The translations under genes and the position numbers were made by a program. DNA of 64,000 bases from SZUA-430 sp040381215 (GTDB lineage: Bacteria > Pseudomonadota > Alphaproteobacteria > Micropepsales > Micropepsaceae). Of this stretch, positions 35,652 through 44,404 are shown piece by piece. The DNA is taken from assembly GCA_040381215.1 (NCBI GenBank), contig JBEIHO010000009.1, positions 1-64,000 on the forward strand, given 5' to 3'. The notes under the pieces were generated by a model. That model searched no databases, was not told the DNA's origin, and saw nothing but the letters and a program-made list of their open reading frames with translations. Every line of letters starts with the position of its first letter. Position 1 is the stretch's first letter.

Positions 35652-37852
35652 AGGTCGCTTTCCGCCTCATCGCCCCTCTCGTCATCGCTTGTGCTGCGGC
35701 GCCAGGAGCCCGCGCGGCTAGCGATCGGCTGATTCTCGCCTTGGCGCAGTCGCCGGAAACGGCTCAGGGTTCCCAGGCCAACCCGTCCGCCCCCGCGCAG
35801 GCTGCGGAGGAGAAGGCGCAGGAAGTCCTGATCCGCGCCGACAAGATGTCCTACGACACCAACACCAATGTGGTGACCGCCGAGGGCAACGTCGAGATCA
35901 CCTATGGCGCGCGAACGCTGCTGGCGGAGCGGCTCAGCTACAATCAGGAAACGCGTATCGTCATCGCCGAGGGCAATGCGACCCTGCGCGAGGGCAATGG
36001 AACAGTTCTGTCCGGTAACCGCATCGAGGTTACGGACGACATGCGCGATGGCATCATTGACAGCCTGAATGTCGTAATTGCAGAGCGGGGACGGCTGGCC
36101 GCCGCAAAGGCGACGCGCTCCGATGGCAATGTCATGACGCTTGAGAAGGCGGTCTACACGACCTGCAAGCCTTGCCAGGACGAGCCGCAGAAGGCGCCGA
36201 CCTGGCAGATCAAGGCCTTCCGCATCGTCTACAATCAGGAAAAGGCGCGCGTCGAGTACGAAGACGCCTTCTTCGAAGTGTTCGGCGTGCCGGTCATCTA
36301 CCTGCCCTATTTCTCGCATTCGGACCCGGAAGCGCCGCGCGAGTCGGGCTTCCTTGTGCCGAATGTGGGCCACTCGTCCGATCTCGGGTATTTCCTCGAG
36401 GTACCTTATTATTTCGCTCTCGACCCGAGCTATGATCTGGTCGTCGCCCCGCTCTACACCGAGAATGACGGCCCTCTTCTCAAGTCGGAATGGCGTCAGC
36501 GCACTGAAAGCGGCCAGTACAATCTCCAGTTCAGCGCCCGCTATGGTCGCCCGCGCGATGACATTGGCGCCGAGTATGGCGACGACACGCTGCAAGGTCA
36601 TATTTTCGGCGAGGGCAATTTCCGTATCGATGACATCTGGCGCTGGGGCTACAGCGCCGAGCTGACGTCGAACGACACCTATCTCAAGCGCTACGATATT
36701 TCCCCGCTCGACCGGTTGGAGAACAACCTGTTCATCGAGGGCATCAGCGGGCGCTCCTATGCGTCCGTGAACAGCTGGTATTTCCAGGGTCTTCGCGAGA
36801 CGGATGATCCTGGCACAACGCCGCTTGTCCTGCCGCTGGCGGAAGTCGAGTATGTGCCGGATGAGACCGTGCTGGGTGGCAGGGCTTCGTTGCTTGCAAG
36901 CGCCTTGTACCTGCACCGCTCCGAGGGCCGTGACACGGCAAGACTGTCTGCCACGGGTTCGTGGAAGATGCCGCTGACGACTGATGATGGTCACCTGATC
37001 ACCTTGTTCGCCAATCTTCGTGGCGATCTCTACCACGTCACCGATCCGGCACCCGGCGCAGAGGCGGATACCGTCGGGCGCGCGCTCGCGTGGGGCGGGC
37101 TCGAGTGGCGTTATCCGCTGGTGCGGACGGACTGGGGCTGGAAGCAAGTTATCGAACCCATTGTCCAGGTCATTGCGGCGCCCAACGGTGGCAACCCGGC
37201 AGAGATCCCGAACGAGGATAGCGGCGCGTTTGAATTCGACGAGACCAACCTCTTCTCGTTCAACAAGTTCCCCGGCATCGACCGTCTCGAGACGGGTCCG
37301 CGCGTCAATGCCGGCGTGAGAGCGGCCGCTTATTTTGACGATGGCTTCGTTGAGGCTATCATCGGCGAGAGCTTCCGCTTCAACGAAGACGATGCCTTCA
37401 CGCCTGAGTCCGGCCTTCGCGAGCAGCAGTCTGATTTTGTCGGGCGGCTCATCGTTCAGCCGAACGGCGATATTCGCGTCGTTCACCGGTTCCGGGTCAA
37501 TCAGGAAGACTTCAGCTTCGAGCGCAATGAAATCTATGCTGAGGCGTCGGACCCGACCTGGTACCTGTTGCGCGCGGGCTATGTGCTGCTCGAACCTGAT
37601 CCGGTGCTTCCGGAGCAGCGAGAGGAAGTGAACCTGCTTGGCTCGTTGCGGACGTTCGAAAACATATGGTTGCGGGGTTCAGGTCGTAGGGATCTCGCCG
37701 GCGACAGGATGATCGAGAGCAAATTCGGCATCTTCTACGAGGATGACTGCGCCGAGTTTGGTATCGATTTCCGCCGTCGGTTCACCCGCGACCGCGATAT
37801 TGAGCCTGCGAGCTCGCTGCTCTTCACGTTCAGGTTGAAGGGTGTGAACTAG
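35648..37852 (+). CDS. lptD: LPS-assembly outer-membrane protein LptD
   Basis: 734 residues. LptD inserts lipopolysaccharide into the outer leaflet together with LptE. A signal peptide (1-23) is followed by an OstA/LptA-like beta-jellyroll domain (about 58-165) and a large beta-barrel (about 210-734) ending LLFTFRLKGVN. Cysteines lie at 173 and 176 (CKPC) and one more in EDDCAEFG near the C terminus; these would form the disulfide linking jellyroll and barrel. AGGAGG lies 4 nt before the ATG, which overlaps the lptG stop. Confidence 0.95.
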   Translation: MKVAFRLIAPLVIACAAAPGARAASDRLILALAQSPETAQGSQANPSAPAQAAEEKAQEVLIRADKMSYDTNTNVVTAEGNVEITYGARTLLAERLSYNQETRIVIAEGNATLREGNGTVLSGNRIEVTDDMRDGIIDSLNVVIAERGRLAAAKATRSDGNVMTLEKAVYTTCKPCQDEPQKAPTWQIKAFRIVYNQEKARVEYEDAFFEVFGVPVIYLPYFSHSDPEAPRESGFLVPNVGHSSDLGYFLEVPYYFALDPSYDLVVAPLYTENDGPLLKSEWRQRTESGQYNLQFSARYGRPRDDIGAEYGDDTLQGHIFGEGNFRIDDIWRWGYSAELTSNDTYLKRYDISPLDRLENNLFIEGISGRSYASVNSWYFQGLRETDDPGTTPLVLPLAEVEYVPDETVLGGRASLLASALYLHRSEGRDTARLSATGSWKMPLTTDDGHLITLFANLRGDLYHVTDPAPGAEADTVGRALAWGGLEWRYPLVRTDWGWKQVIEPIVQVIAAPNGGNPAEIPNEDSGAFEFDETNLFSFNKFPGIDRLETGPRVNAGVRAAAYFDDGFVEAIIGESFRFNEDDAFTPESGLREQQSDFVGRLIVQPNGDIRVVHRFRVNQEDFSFERNEIYAEASDPTWYLLRAGYVLLEPDPVLPEQREEVNLLGSLRTFENIWLRGSGRRDLAGDRMIESKFGIFYEDDCAEFGIDFRRRFTRDRDIEPASSLLFTFRLKGVN

Positions 37853-38000
37853 CCGTAACAATACGCCCCCTCGCACTTGTCCAAATGCGGGTGGGGCAGC
37901 ATTGAACGGCGGTCAAAAATCCTTATTGTAAGGCCGATTTCCCCAGTCTTGCGTGAGTCTCGTTCTCGCGTGAGGCGAAGAACGGATCCAGAGAAACTTC

Positions 38001-39398
38001 ATGTCGAGCCAGTTCGTCCGTCCGCTCGCGTCATTGGCGTGCGCCACATCTGCAGCCCTGTCGTTGCTCTTCGGGCTCGATGCGACCACCAGTCAGGCGC
38101 GTGCCGCCGAAAACACGCTGCGTGCGGCGGCGGTGGTGAACGACATCGTCATATCAACCTATGATCTGGACCAGCGCGTCAAGCTCTACATGGTGACCTC
38201 TGGCGGCGAGCAAAGTGCCGAAACCGCAAAGCGCATGCGGCCCCAGATCCTGCGCCAGCTTGTAGATGAACTGCTGCAGTTGCAGGAGGCGCAAGAAAGC
38301 AAGGTCCAAGTGACGTCCGAGGACCTGGAGAAGAGCCTCAAGCGCATCGCACAGCAAAGCAATGTCACTGTCGATGCGATCTACAAGACGCTGGATGACA
38401 ACAAGATCGCGCGCTCGACGCTGCTCACGCAGATAAAGGCCGACATTGCATGGCAGCGTCTTGTCCAAGGCCGCCTTGCGCCCCGCGTCACCATCTCGGA
38501 CGAAGAGGTCGATGCGGCTTACCTGCAGGCGATGGAGGCATCGAAGCAGCCCCAATACCTGCTGTCGGAAATTTTCCTCGCGGTCGACGTGCCGTCGGCC
38601 GAGGAGCAGGTCAAGCAGAACGTGCAAAGTATCATTGGCCAGTTGCGCCAGGGTGCCAGTTTTCCAGCGCTGGCCAGGCAGTTCAGCCAGTCGGCTACTG
38701 CCTCGTCCGGCGGCGACCTTGGCTGGATGGTCATTGGCGACCTGCCGGCGCCGGTCGGCGACAAGGTGAAGTCCTTGTCCACAGGCACCGTTTCGGAACC
38801 CATCCGGGCGCCAGGCGGGTTCTACCTGATGGCTCTTCGGCAAAAGCGTTTGGCTGCCGGAGCGGCTGCGCCCGCAAGCCAGCCCGCACCGCCACCTCAG
38901 GCGGCGCAGCCTGAGCAAAAGATGAAGCCCGTTGTCACCCTTGGCCGCATTTCGATTCCCGTCGCCAGCGGAGCGTCCAAGGCGAAAGAAGAGCAGATCC
39001 GCAACACATCGATCGAGATCTTCCGGGCGGTCAATGGCTGCAGCACCGCGGGTCAGGTTGCGAAGTCGCGCGGGGCGACATTCCTGATGGTGGGGGCCGT
39101 TACAGTGCGCGACCTCGCCCCTCAATTCGCCGATATCCTGCGCAAGACACCCAATGGCCGCGCGACACCTCCGCTGCGCGGCGCCAAAGGTGTCGAACTC
39201 TATGTCATCTGCGAAGGCGGCATGCGGCCCGCCATTGCCCCTGGGGGTGGTGGCGGCGAAATGGGAGAGAAGCCCGCAGCAGAAGTCAACAAGGAAGAGA
39301 TCGAAAACCGTCTCTTCAACCAGGAACTCTCGATGCTGTCGCGACGCTACCTGCGCGACCTGCGGCGCGACGCGACCATCGAGATCAAGGAAAACTGA
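38001..39398 (+). CDS. surA: SurA-like periplasmic peptidyl-prolyl isomerase chaperone
   Basis: 465 residues. SurA delivers unfolded outer-membrane proteins such as LptD to the BAM machine. A signal peptide (1-35) precedes the SurA N domain (about 37-165, with NDIVISTYDLDQRVKL). A parvulin domain (about 183-285) shows LSEIFLAV and GGDLGWM. A second, divergent parvulin-like part (about 310-410) is likely. The C terminus has a Gly-rich linker and the helix NQELSMLSRRYLRDLRR that closes the SurA core. The lptD-surA-pdxA-rsmA order is common in proteobacteria. Confidence 0.92.
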   Translation: MSSQFVRPLASLACATSAALSLLFGLDATTSQARAAENTLRAAAVVNDIVISTYDLDQRVKLYMVTSGGEQSAETAKRMRPQILRQLVDELLQLQEAQESKVQVTSEDLEKSLKRIAQQSNVTVDAIYKTLDDNKIARSTLLTQIKADIAWQRLVQGRLAPRVTISDEEVDAAYLQAMEASKQPQYLLSEIFLAVDVPSAEEQVKQNVQSIIGQLRQGASFPALARQFSQSATASSGGDLGWMVIGDLPAPVGDKVKSLSTGTVSEPIRAPGGFYLMALRQKRLAAGAAAPASQPAPPPQAAQPEQKMKPVVTLGRISIPVASGASKAKEEQIRNTSIEIFRAVNGCSTAGQVAKSRGATFLMVGAVTVRDLAPQFADILRKTPNGRATPPLRGAKGVELYVICEGGMRPAIAPGGGGGEMGEKPAAEVNKEEIENRLFNQELSMLSRRYLRDLRRDATIEIKEN

Positions 39399-39405
39399 CG
39401 GCGCT

Positions 39406-40419
39406 ATGCGTCCTGCCCGCCCACCGCTCGCGCTCACCATGGGTGAGCCCTCAGGCATTGCGGGCGAAATCGTCATCAAGGCGTGGACGGCAGCGGGCAG
39501 CGGCGCCGTGCCTCCTTTCGTTTACATTGGCGATGCCGCGTGGCTGCGCGCAGAAGCGCATCAACTTCACTCGCATGTCCATGTGATCGAGGTTTCCTCG
39601 CCAGCCGAGGCTCTGGCCCGGTTTGCAGAAGGCATACCTGTTCTTGCCGAAAACCTGCCGGAGCGCCCTCAACATGGGCAGCCCGCTGCGGCGAACGCGC
39701 CCGGCGTTATCGCGTCGATCCGTCGTGCCGTGGACCTCGTGCGGGAAGGAAGTTGCGCTGCCATCGTGACCAATCCGATCCACAAGGCGTCACTTTACGG
39801 GGCGGGCTTCGCATTTGCCGGTCACACCGAATTCCTGGCGGAACTGACGCAAGCGAGACTGCCGGTGATGATGCTCTCCATCGAGGGCTTGCGCGTGGTT
39901 CCCGTTACGGTCCACCTCCCCCTCTCTCAGGCCATCGCGACGCTGTCGGCGGAACGGATCATCGCGACCGCTAAGGTGCTTGCGGCCGCACTCCATGGCG
40001 ATTTCGGCATCGCGAAGCCCCGGATTGCCGTGGCGGCCCTCAATCCGCACGCGGGCGAGAGTGGCACGCTCGGCCGGGAAGAAATCGAGACCATCGCGCC
40101 GGCCCTGGCCGCGCTTCAGGCGGAGGGCGTGCAGGTTGCGGGCCCTTTTCCGGCCGATACAATGTTTCATGCCTCGGCGCGGGCAGGCTTCGATGCCGCG
40201 CTTTGCATGTATCATGACCAGGCCCTCATTCCGCTCAAGACCCTCGACTTTCATGGCGGCGTGAACACGACCCTGGGCTTGTCGATCGTTCGCACCTCTC
40301 CTGATCACGGGACTGCCTTCGACATCGCCGGCAAGGGGCTTGCAGATCCTTCAAGCCTGCTGGCTGCCCTGCGCCTTGCCGATCGCATGGCTTGCACGCG
40401 CGCCGGTGTTTCCCGATGA
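39406..40419 (+). CDS. pdxA: 4-hydroxythreonine-4-phosphate dehydrogenase
   Basis: 337 residues. PdxA oxidises 4-phosphohydroxy-L-threonine in the DXP-dependent pyridoxal-phosphate pathway. N terminus PLALTMGEPSGIAGEIVIKAW, then TNPIHKASLYGAG and FAGHTEFLAEL with a metal-binding His, LNPHAGESGTLGREEI, and MYHDQALIPLKTLDF are all family signatures. It starts 7 nt after surA, and its stop overlaps the rsmA start (ATGA, 40416-40419). Confidence 0.96.
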   Translation: MRPARPPLALTMGEPSGIAGEIVIKAWTAAGSGAVPPFVYIGDAAWLRAEAHQLHSHVHVIEVSSPAEALARFAEGIPVLAENLPERPQHGQPAAANAPGVIASIRRAVDLVREGSCAAIVTNPIHKASLYGAGFAFAGHTEFLAELTQARLPVMMLSIEGLRVVPVTVHLPLSQAIATLSAERIIATAKVLAAALHGDFGIAKPRIAVAALNPHAGESGTLGREEIETIAPALAALQAEGVQVAGPFPADTMFHASARAGFDAALCMYHDQALIPLKTLDFHGGVNTTLGLSIVRTSPDHGTAFDIAGKGLADPSSLLAALRLADRMACTRAGVSR

Positions 40420-41300
40420 GGCTGGAGGACCTGCCGCCCCTGAGAGACGTCATTTCCGGGCTTGGGTTGTCGGCGCGGAAATCACTTGGACAGAACTTCC
40501 TCCTTGATCTGAACCTGACGCGACGTATTGCCCGCGAGGCCGGCCCTCTGGCGGGAGAGACCGTGCTCGAGATCGGGCCTGGTCCGGGTGGCCTCACAAG
40601 GGCCTTGCTGCTCGAGGGGGCGGCCGAGGTCATTGCCATCGAACGCGATGAACGCTGCCTGCCCGCACTTGAAGAAATCGCAAGCGCGAGTGGCGGGCGC
40701 CTTGTCATCCATCACGGCGATGCGCTCGCGGTGGACGAGGCGCATCTCTTGGCCGGTCGTAAAGTCCATGTCGTGGCGAACCTGCCCTACAATGTCGGCA
40801 CGCCCCTTCTCATCAAGTGGCTCACGGCTTCACCCTGGCCTGCCTGGTATTGCAGCCTGACCCTGATGTTCCAGCGGGAGGTGGCCGAGCGCATCGTTGC
40901 GGTTCCCGGCGGGGATGCTTATGGACGGCTGTCCGTGATCAGCCAATGGCGCACGAAGCCACGCATCCTGTTCGACGTGAACCGCAGCGCCTTCACGCCG
41001 CCGCCAAGCATCACCTCATCTGTGGTGCACTTCGACCTCCTGCCGGAAGCACGCGGGGTGGCCGAGGTTTCCGCCCTCGAGGCTGTTACAGCCGCGGCCT
41101 TCGGGCAGCGTCGCAAGATGCTGCGCTCAAGCCTGCGAGTGCTGGGTGCCTTCAGCGATGCCATGCTTGCCGATGCAGGAATTGATCCGACCGCGCGCGC
41201 GGAGGAGATCCCGGTCGAGGGGTTCGCTGCGCTCGCGCGCGCCTTCAGGCGTCACGCCCCTGCGAGCAGCGTGCGCACAAATCCCGAAAGCCCGGTCTGA
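40416..41300 (+). CDS. rsmA: 16S rRNA dimethyladenosine transferase (A1518/A1519)
   Basis: 294 residues. RsmA (KsgA) dimethylates two adjacent adenosines near the 3' end of 16S rRNA. The N terminus KSLGQNFLLD (22-31), SAM-binding LEIGPGPGGLT (51-61) and catalytic motif NLPYN are diagnostic. The start overlaps pdxA by 4 bp. Its last 49 bp are antisense to the 3' end of gmk. Confidence 0.96.
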   Translation: MRLEDLPPLRDVISGLGLSARKSLGQNFLLDLNLTRRIAREAGPLAGETVLEIGPGPGGLTRALLLEGAAEVIAIERDERCLPALEEIASASGGRLVIHHGDALAVDEAHLLAGRKVHVVANLPYNVGTPLLIKWLTASPWPAWYCSLTLMFQREVAERIVAVPGGDAYGRLSVISQWRTKPRILFDVNRSAFTPPPSITSSVVHFDLLPEARGVAEVSALEAVTAAAFGQRRKMLRSSLRVLGAFSDAMLADAGIDPTARAEEIPVEGFAALARAFRRHAPASSVRTNPESPV

Positions 41301-41887
41301 CGCGTCCGCCTGCAGCGCTCTGACTCGACAATGGTGACAATTCGGCGCTCTGCTGCATCGAGATCATCGTTCAAAATGACGTAGTCGTATTCTGCCCAGT
41401 GGCTTATCTCGCCATTGGCCTGGGCCATGCGGCGGGCAACGACCTCGGGTGCATCCTGTCCGCGCGATGAGAGCCGATGCTCAAGTTCGGCGCGCGACGG
41501 CGGCAAAATGAAGATGCTGACAACATCTTCTCGGGCCTTTTCGCGCAATTGCTGGGTTCCCTGCCAGTCGATATCGAAGAGGACGTCGCGACCTGCGCTG
41601 AGAACCTCTTCGACGGGTCGGCGCGGCGTGCCATAGGAATTGCCAAAGACGGTGGCGTGCTCGAGCAGTTCGCCGCGACGGACACAATCGTCGAAGGCTG
41701 TCGGCGTCAGGAAGTGATAATCCACGCCGTCCACCTCGCCGGGCCTGCGACTGCGAGTTGTCACCGAGACGGACATGGTGATGCCAGCATCCCTTTGAAG
41801 CAACCGACGCGCCAGCGTTGTCTTGCCGGCGCCCGAAGGCGACGAGAGCACCAGCATCATTCCGCGTCGTTCAATCCGTGCTGTCAT
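41252..41887 (-). CDS. gmk: Guanylate kinase
   Basis: 211 residues. Phosphorylates GMP to GDP. P-loop SPSGAGKTT (16-24), then TTRSRRPGEVDGVDYHFL and DIDWQGTQQL are diagnostic. The ATG at 41887 gives a slightly long N terminus; Met10 or Met11 could also start. In many alphaproteobacteria gmk follows yicC directly; here a paiB/mocR pair intervenes, so gmk probably has its own promoter in the 213-bp gap upstream or is read from paiB. Confidence 0.96.
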   Translation of the reverse strand: MTARIERRGMMLVLSSPSGAGKTTLARRLLQRDAGITMSVSVTTRSRRPGEVDGVDYHFLTPTAFDDCVRRGELLEHATVFGNSYGTPRRPVEEVLSAGRDVLFDIDWQGTQQLREKAREDVVSIFILPPSRAELEHRLSSRGQDAPEVVARRMAQANGEISHWAEYDYVILNDDLDAAERRIVTIVESERCRRTRQTGLSGFVRTLLAGA

Positions 41888-42100
41888 GCCCGTTCCAGAC
41901 CCTGCTACCGACCTCTGGGGCGCCGCACTTGGCTCAGAGGATGCTCCCGCTTCCGAAGGAGCACCAACGCATGTTGGCAGACTGAATGCTCGTCGCGGGT
42001 CCACTGCCGCATGCGCCGGCGCCCTATGTTGTTCCTATCCCGTAACCCAGCAGCGGCGGCAAGTCCAATTCGGCGAGCGCAGGGTTGGCACCATGCCGTT

Positions 42101-42736
42101 TCAGTCCCTCATCTCATAGCGTGCCTTCATGGTGGCCAGCATTGCGGGGCATGACTGCTCCTCCGTCAACGCCGACATCACGCCGTCGCGTTCGGCTTCG
42201 GTTCGGTTCTGGCTGATCTTCCACTTTCCCTCGATCCCGCGCACGGGGATCTCGAAGCCCACAATATGGTTCAGCATCTCCGAGATGTGGCTTTCGGGTG
42301 CCTCGGAGACCTTCCAGGGGGCCGGGCGCGGGCCCTCGTGAATGTCTGTCATCTGCTCCACCTGCGCGCGCACCCAAGCCCTGTCGTCACATACGCGAGG
42401 CGTTCCGCGGACCTGGACCATGGTGTAGTTCCAGCTAGGCGTGACGCGGCCATCCTGCGCCCTGGTCGGATACCAACCCGGTGACACGTAGCATTCCGGA
42501 CCCTGGAAAATGACAAGGGTCTCCGCGGCCTCCTTCAGTGCGTCTACCTGCCGGTTGGCGCGTGCGAGGTGGGCACGAAGCGTGCCCCTTTCGCCTTCCG
42601 CATGAATGGTAAATGGCAGCAGGTTGGCGATCACGCCGGCGCGCCCGGCGGTCACCAGCAGACCGAGGGGGTGGGCCTTGATCAGGCCATGCAGCACCTC
42701 AAGGCGCTCTTCGCGGAAGTGTTCGGGGCAATACAT
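42101..42736 (-). CDS. FMN-binding negative transcriptional regulator (PaiB family)
   Basis: 211 residues from the ATG at 42736 (GAGG upstream). The start MYCPEHFREERLEVLHGLI, then LLPFTIH, LRAHLARANRQ, FQGPECYVSPGWYPT and PSWNYTMVQVRG match the PaiB family, a split-barrel flavin-binding protein named after a Bacillus repressor but more likely an FMN- or pyridoxine-oxidase-like enzyme or binder. It is divergent from a MocR regulator, which commonly controls it. The pair lies inside the otherwise conserved fab-yicC-gmk region. Confidence 0.9.
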   Translation of the reverse strand: MYCPEHFREERLEVLHGLIKAHPLGLLVTAGRAGVIANLLPFTIHAEGERGTLRAHLARANRQVDALKEAAETLVIFQGPECYVSPGWYPTRAQDGRVTPSWNYTMVQVRGTPRVCDDRAWVRAQVEQMTDIHEGPRPAPWKVSEAPESHISEMLNHIVGFEIPVRGIEGKWKISQNRTEAERDGVMSALTEEQSCPAMLATMKARYEMRD

Positions 42737-42779
42737 GTCGGATCCTCGTCCCTGCGGCTCATTCCTTATCCACCTTTCC

Positions 42780-42840
42780 ATCATATTGGACTTTCTAGAA
42801 GTACCAGTATTTGCCATTTTCAATGGTCCAGTATTTTCCA
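42780..42840. promoter_or_regulatory. paiB/mocR divergent promoter with 13-bp direct repeats
   Basis: CCAGTATTTGCCA (42804-42816) and CCAGTATTTTCCA (42828-42840) are direct repeats differing at one base, 24 bp apart start to start. On the paiB strand a near-consensus -10, TATGAT (42785-42780), lacks a good -35; the first repeat occupies that position. MocR regulators such as GabR are known to bind direct repeats, so these are probable MocR sites. Confidence 0.6.
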
Positions 42841-42859
42841 GAGGGGACCCGTACCTCGC

Positions 42860-44344
42860 ATGCCGCGACACCAACCTGTCATCGACCTGCCCGCGCTTAG
42901 CATTATCGATCGCAGCGAAGGCGCCATTGGCCGTCAGCTGACAGATACGCTGCGCAATGCCATCTCCCGGGGCGAGATGACGGCAGGCGAGCGCCTGCCG
43001 TCGACACGGGCGCTGGCGCAGGCCCTCGGCGTCTCGCGGGGAACGATCACCGAGGCCTACGCGCAGCTGGTTGCCGAGGGCTGCCTGGATGCGAAGGCCG
43101 GATCAAGCACGCGGGTGGCCCGCATGCTTTCGCCGACGCCGATGCGTGAGCCGCTGAGCCTTGCGCAAGATGTCGAAGAGGCACCTACCCCACCGGCCTC
43201 TGCTGCGCCCTACGCATCGATGGCAACGCGCCTCATGCCGCTGCCGTCGATCCCCTTCTCGGTTGCGGTGCCCGAGGGCGCGGTGGCGATGGACGATCAC
43301 TGGCGCCGGCTTAGCCATCGGGTCCGGCAGTCGCAGGGCGCGCAGCCTTCAGGTTATGGCGATCCGCGAGGCCTGCTTGTGCTGCGCGAACAGGTTGCCT
43401 CCTACGTGCGCAAGGCGCGCGCCGTTCATTGCGGACCTGAAAACATCATCATCACGGAGGGTGCGCAGCAGGGGCTCTACATCGCCGCACGCGTGCTGTT
43501 GGCACCGGGTGACGCCGCGCTGGCTGAGGATCCTGCCTATCCTGGGCTCATCGCCGTGCTTGAGGAGCGGGGCATCAAGGTCGCGCGGGTGCCGGTCGAC
43601 AACCAGGGCTTTGACATCGCAAGGGCGCATGAGGCCTGTCCGCACGCTACAGTCGCCTTCGTCACGCCATCGCACCAGTATCCCATGGGCGTGCCGCTCA
43701 GCATGCCCCGACGCCTCGCGCTTCTGGAGTGGGCACGCAGGCGCCATGGGTGGATTGTCGAGGACGATTACGACAGCGAGTTGAGGTATGCGGGCCATCC
43801 GTTTCCCGCGATCCAAGGATTGGGTAGCGCCCGGGTTGTCTACCTGGGAACTTTCAGCAAGCTGCTCGCCCCGTCGTTGCGGCTGGGCTACGTCGTGGCG
43901 CCCGACTGCCTTGTCGATGCGTTTGTCGGCGCGCGCGCGCTCCTGGGTCGCGGTTCCCCCCTCGGCGATCAGCACGTGATCGCAGCCTACATGAAGGAGG
44001 GACACTTCGAAGCCCATATCCGGCGGATCCGAACCATCTATGCAGAACGGCGCAAGGTTCTGACAGATGCGCTGCAGAAGGAGCTGCCATCCGTTCGAAT
44101 CCAGCAGGCAAACCTGGGCATGCACGTGATTGCCTGGCTTCCAGAGGGGATGGACGACGTGGACCTGGCTCGGACCGCTGCCCGAGAGGGGATCGCATTG
44201 CGCGCTCTGTCGCCCCTTTGCGCCAACGCGCCTGTCCAACGCGGGCTGATCCTGGGCTTCGGCGGCTTCAACGCGGAGCAGCTGCGAGAGGGGGTTTCAA
44301 GGTTGCGGCGCGTGCTGGTTGCAAGTGGTTCGCCTGCCGGCTGA
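42860..44344 (+). CDS. MocR-family (GntR + aminotransferase-like) PLP-dependent regulator, PdxR-like
   Basis: 494 residues. N-terminal GntR winged helix (about 22-95) with ISRGEMTAGERLPSTRALAQ and VSRGTITEAYAQL. After a linker, a type-I aminotransferase-like domain (about 150-490) retains the PLP-binding lysine in LGTFSKLLAPSLRLGYV and an ITEGAQQGLYIAARVL cofactor-binding segment. MocR proteins sense PLP or amino-PLP adducts and activate divergent genes; here the target is likely paiB. Start ATG at 42860, just after the second direct repeat. Convergent with yicC. Confidence 0.92.
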   Translation: MPRHQPVIDLPALSIIDRSEGAIGRQLTDTLRNAISRGEMTAGERLPSTRALAQALGVSRGTITEAYAQLVAEGCLDAKAGSSTRVARMLSPTPMREPLSLAQDVEEAPTPPASAAPYASMATRLMPLPSIPFSVAVPEGAVAMDDHWRRLSHRVRQSQGAQPSGYGDPRGLLVLREQVASYVRKARAVHCGPENIIITEGAQQGLYIAARVLLAPGDAALAEDPAYPGLIAVLEERGIKVARVPVDNQGFDIARAHEACPHATVAFVTPSHQYPMGVPLSMPRRLALLEWARRRHGWIVEDDYDSELRYAGHPFPAIQGLGSARVVYLGTFSKLLAPSLRLGYVVAPDCLVDAFVGARALLGRGSPLGDQHVIAAYMKEGHFEAHIRRIRTIYAERRKVLTDALQKELPSVRIQQANLGMHVIAWLPEGMDDVDLARTAAREGIALRALSPLCANAPVQRGLILGFGGFNAEQLREGVSRLRRVLVASGSPAG

Positions 44345-44404
44345 CAGGCAGTTTCGGCTCACCGGCAGAGGCTTTGGTGGATGCACCCAGCCATGGGTGA
44401 AGCC

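Noticed and set aside
35636..37486. 616-codon open frame antisense to lptD
   Set aside because: Long antisense frames are common in GC-rich genes because of codon-position bias; no recognisable domain, and lptD is unmistakable on the other strand.
37865..37897. Bulged stem-loop between lptD and surA
   Set aside because: The stem is imperfect and followed by no T run, so I do not call it a terminator; a leader hairpin is possible but unsupported.
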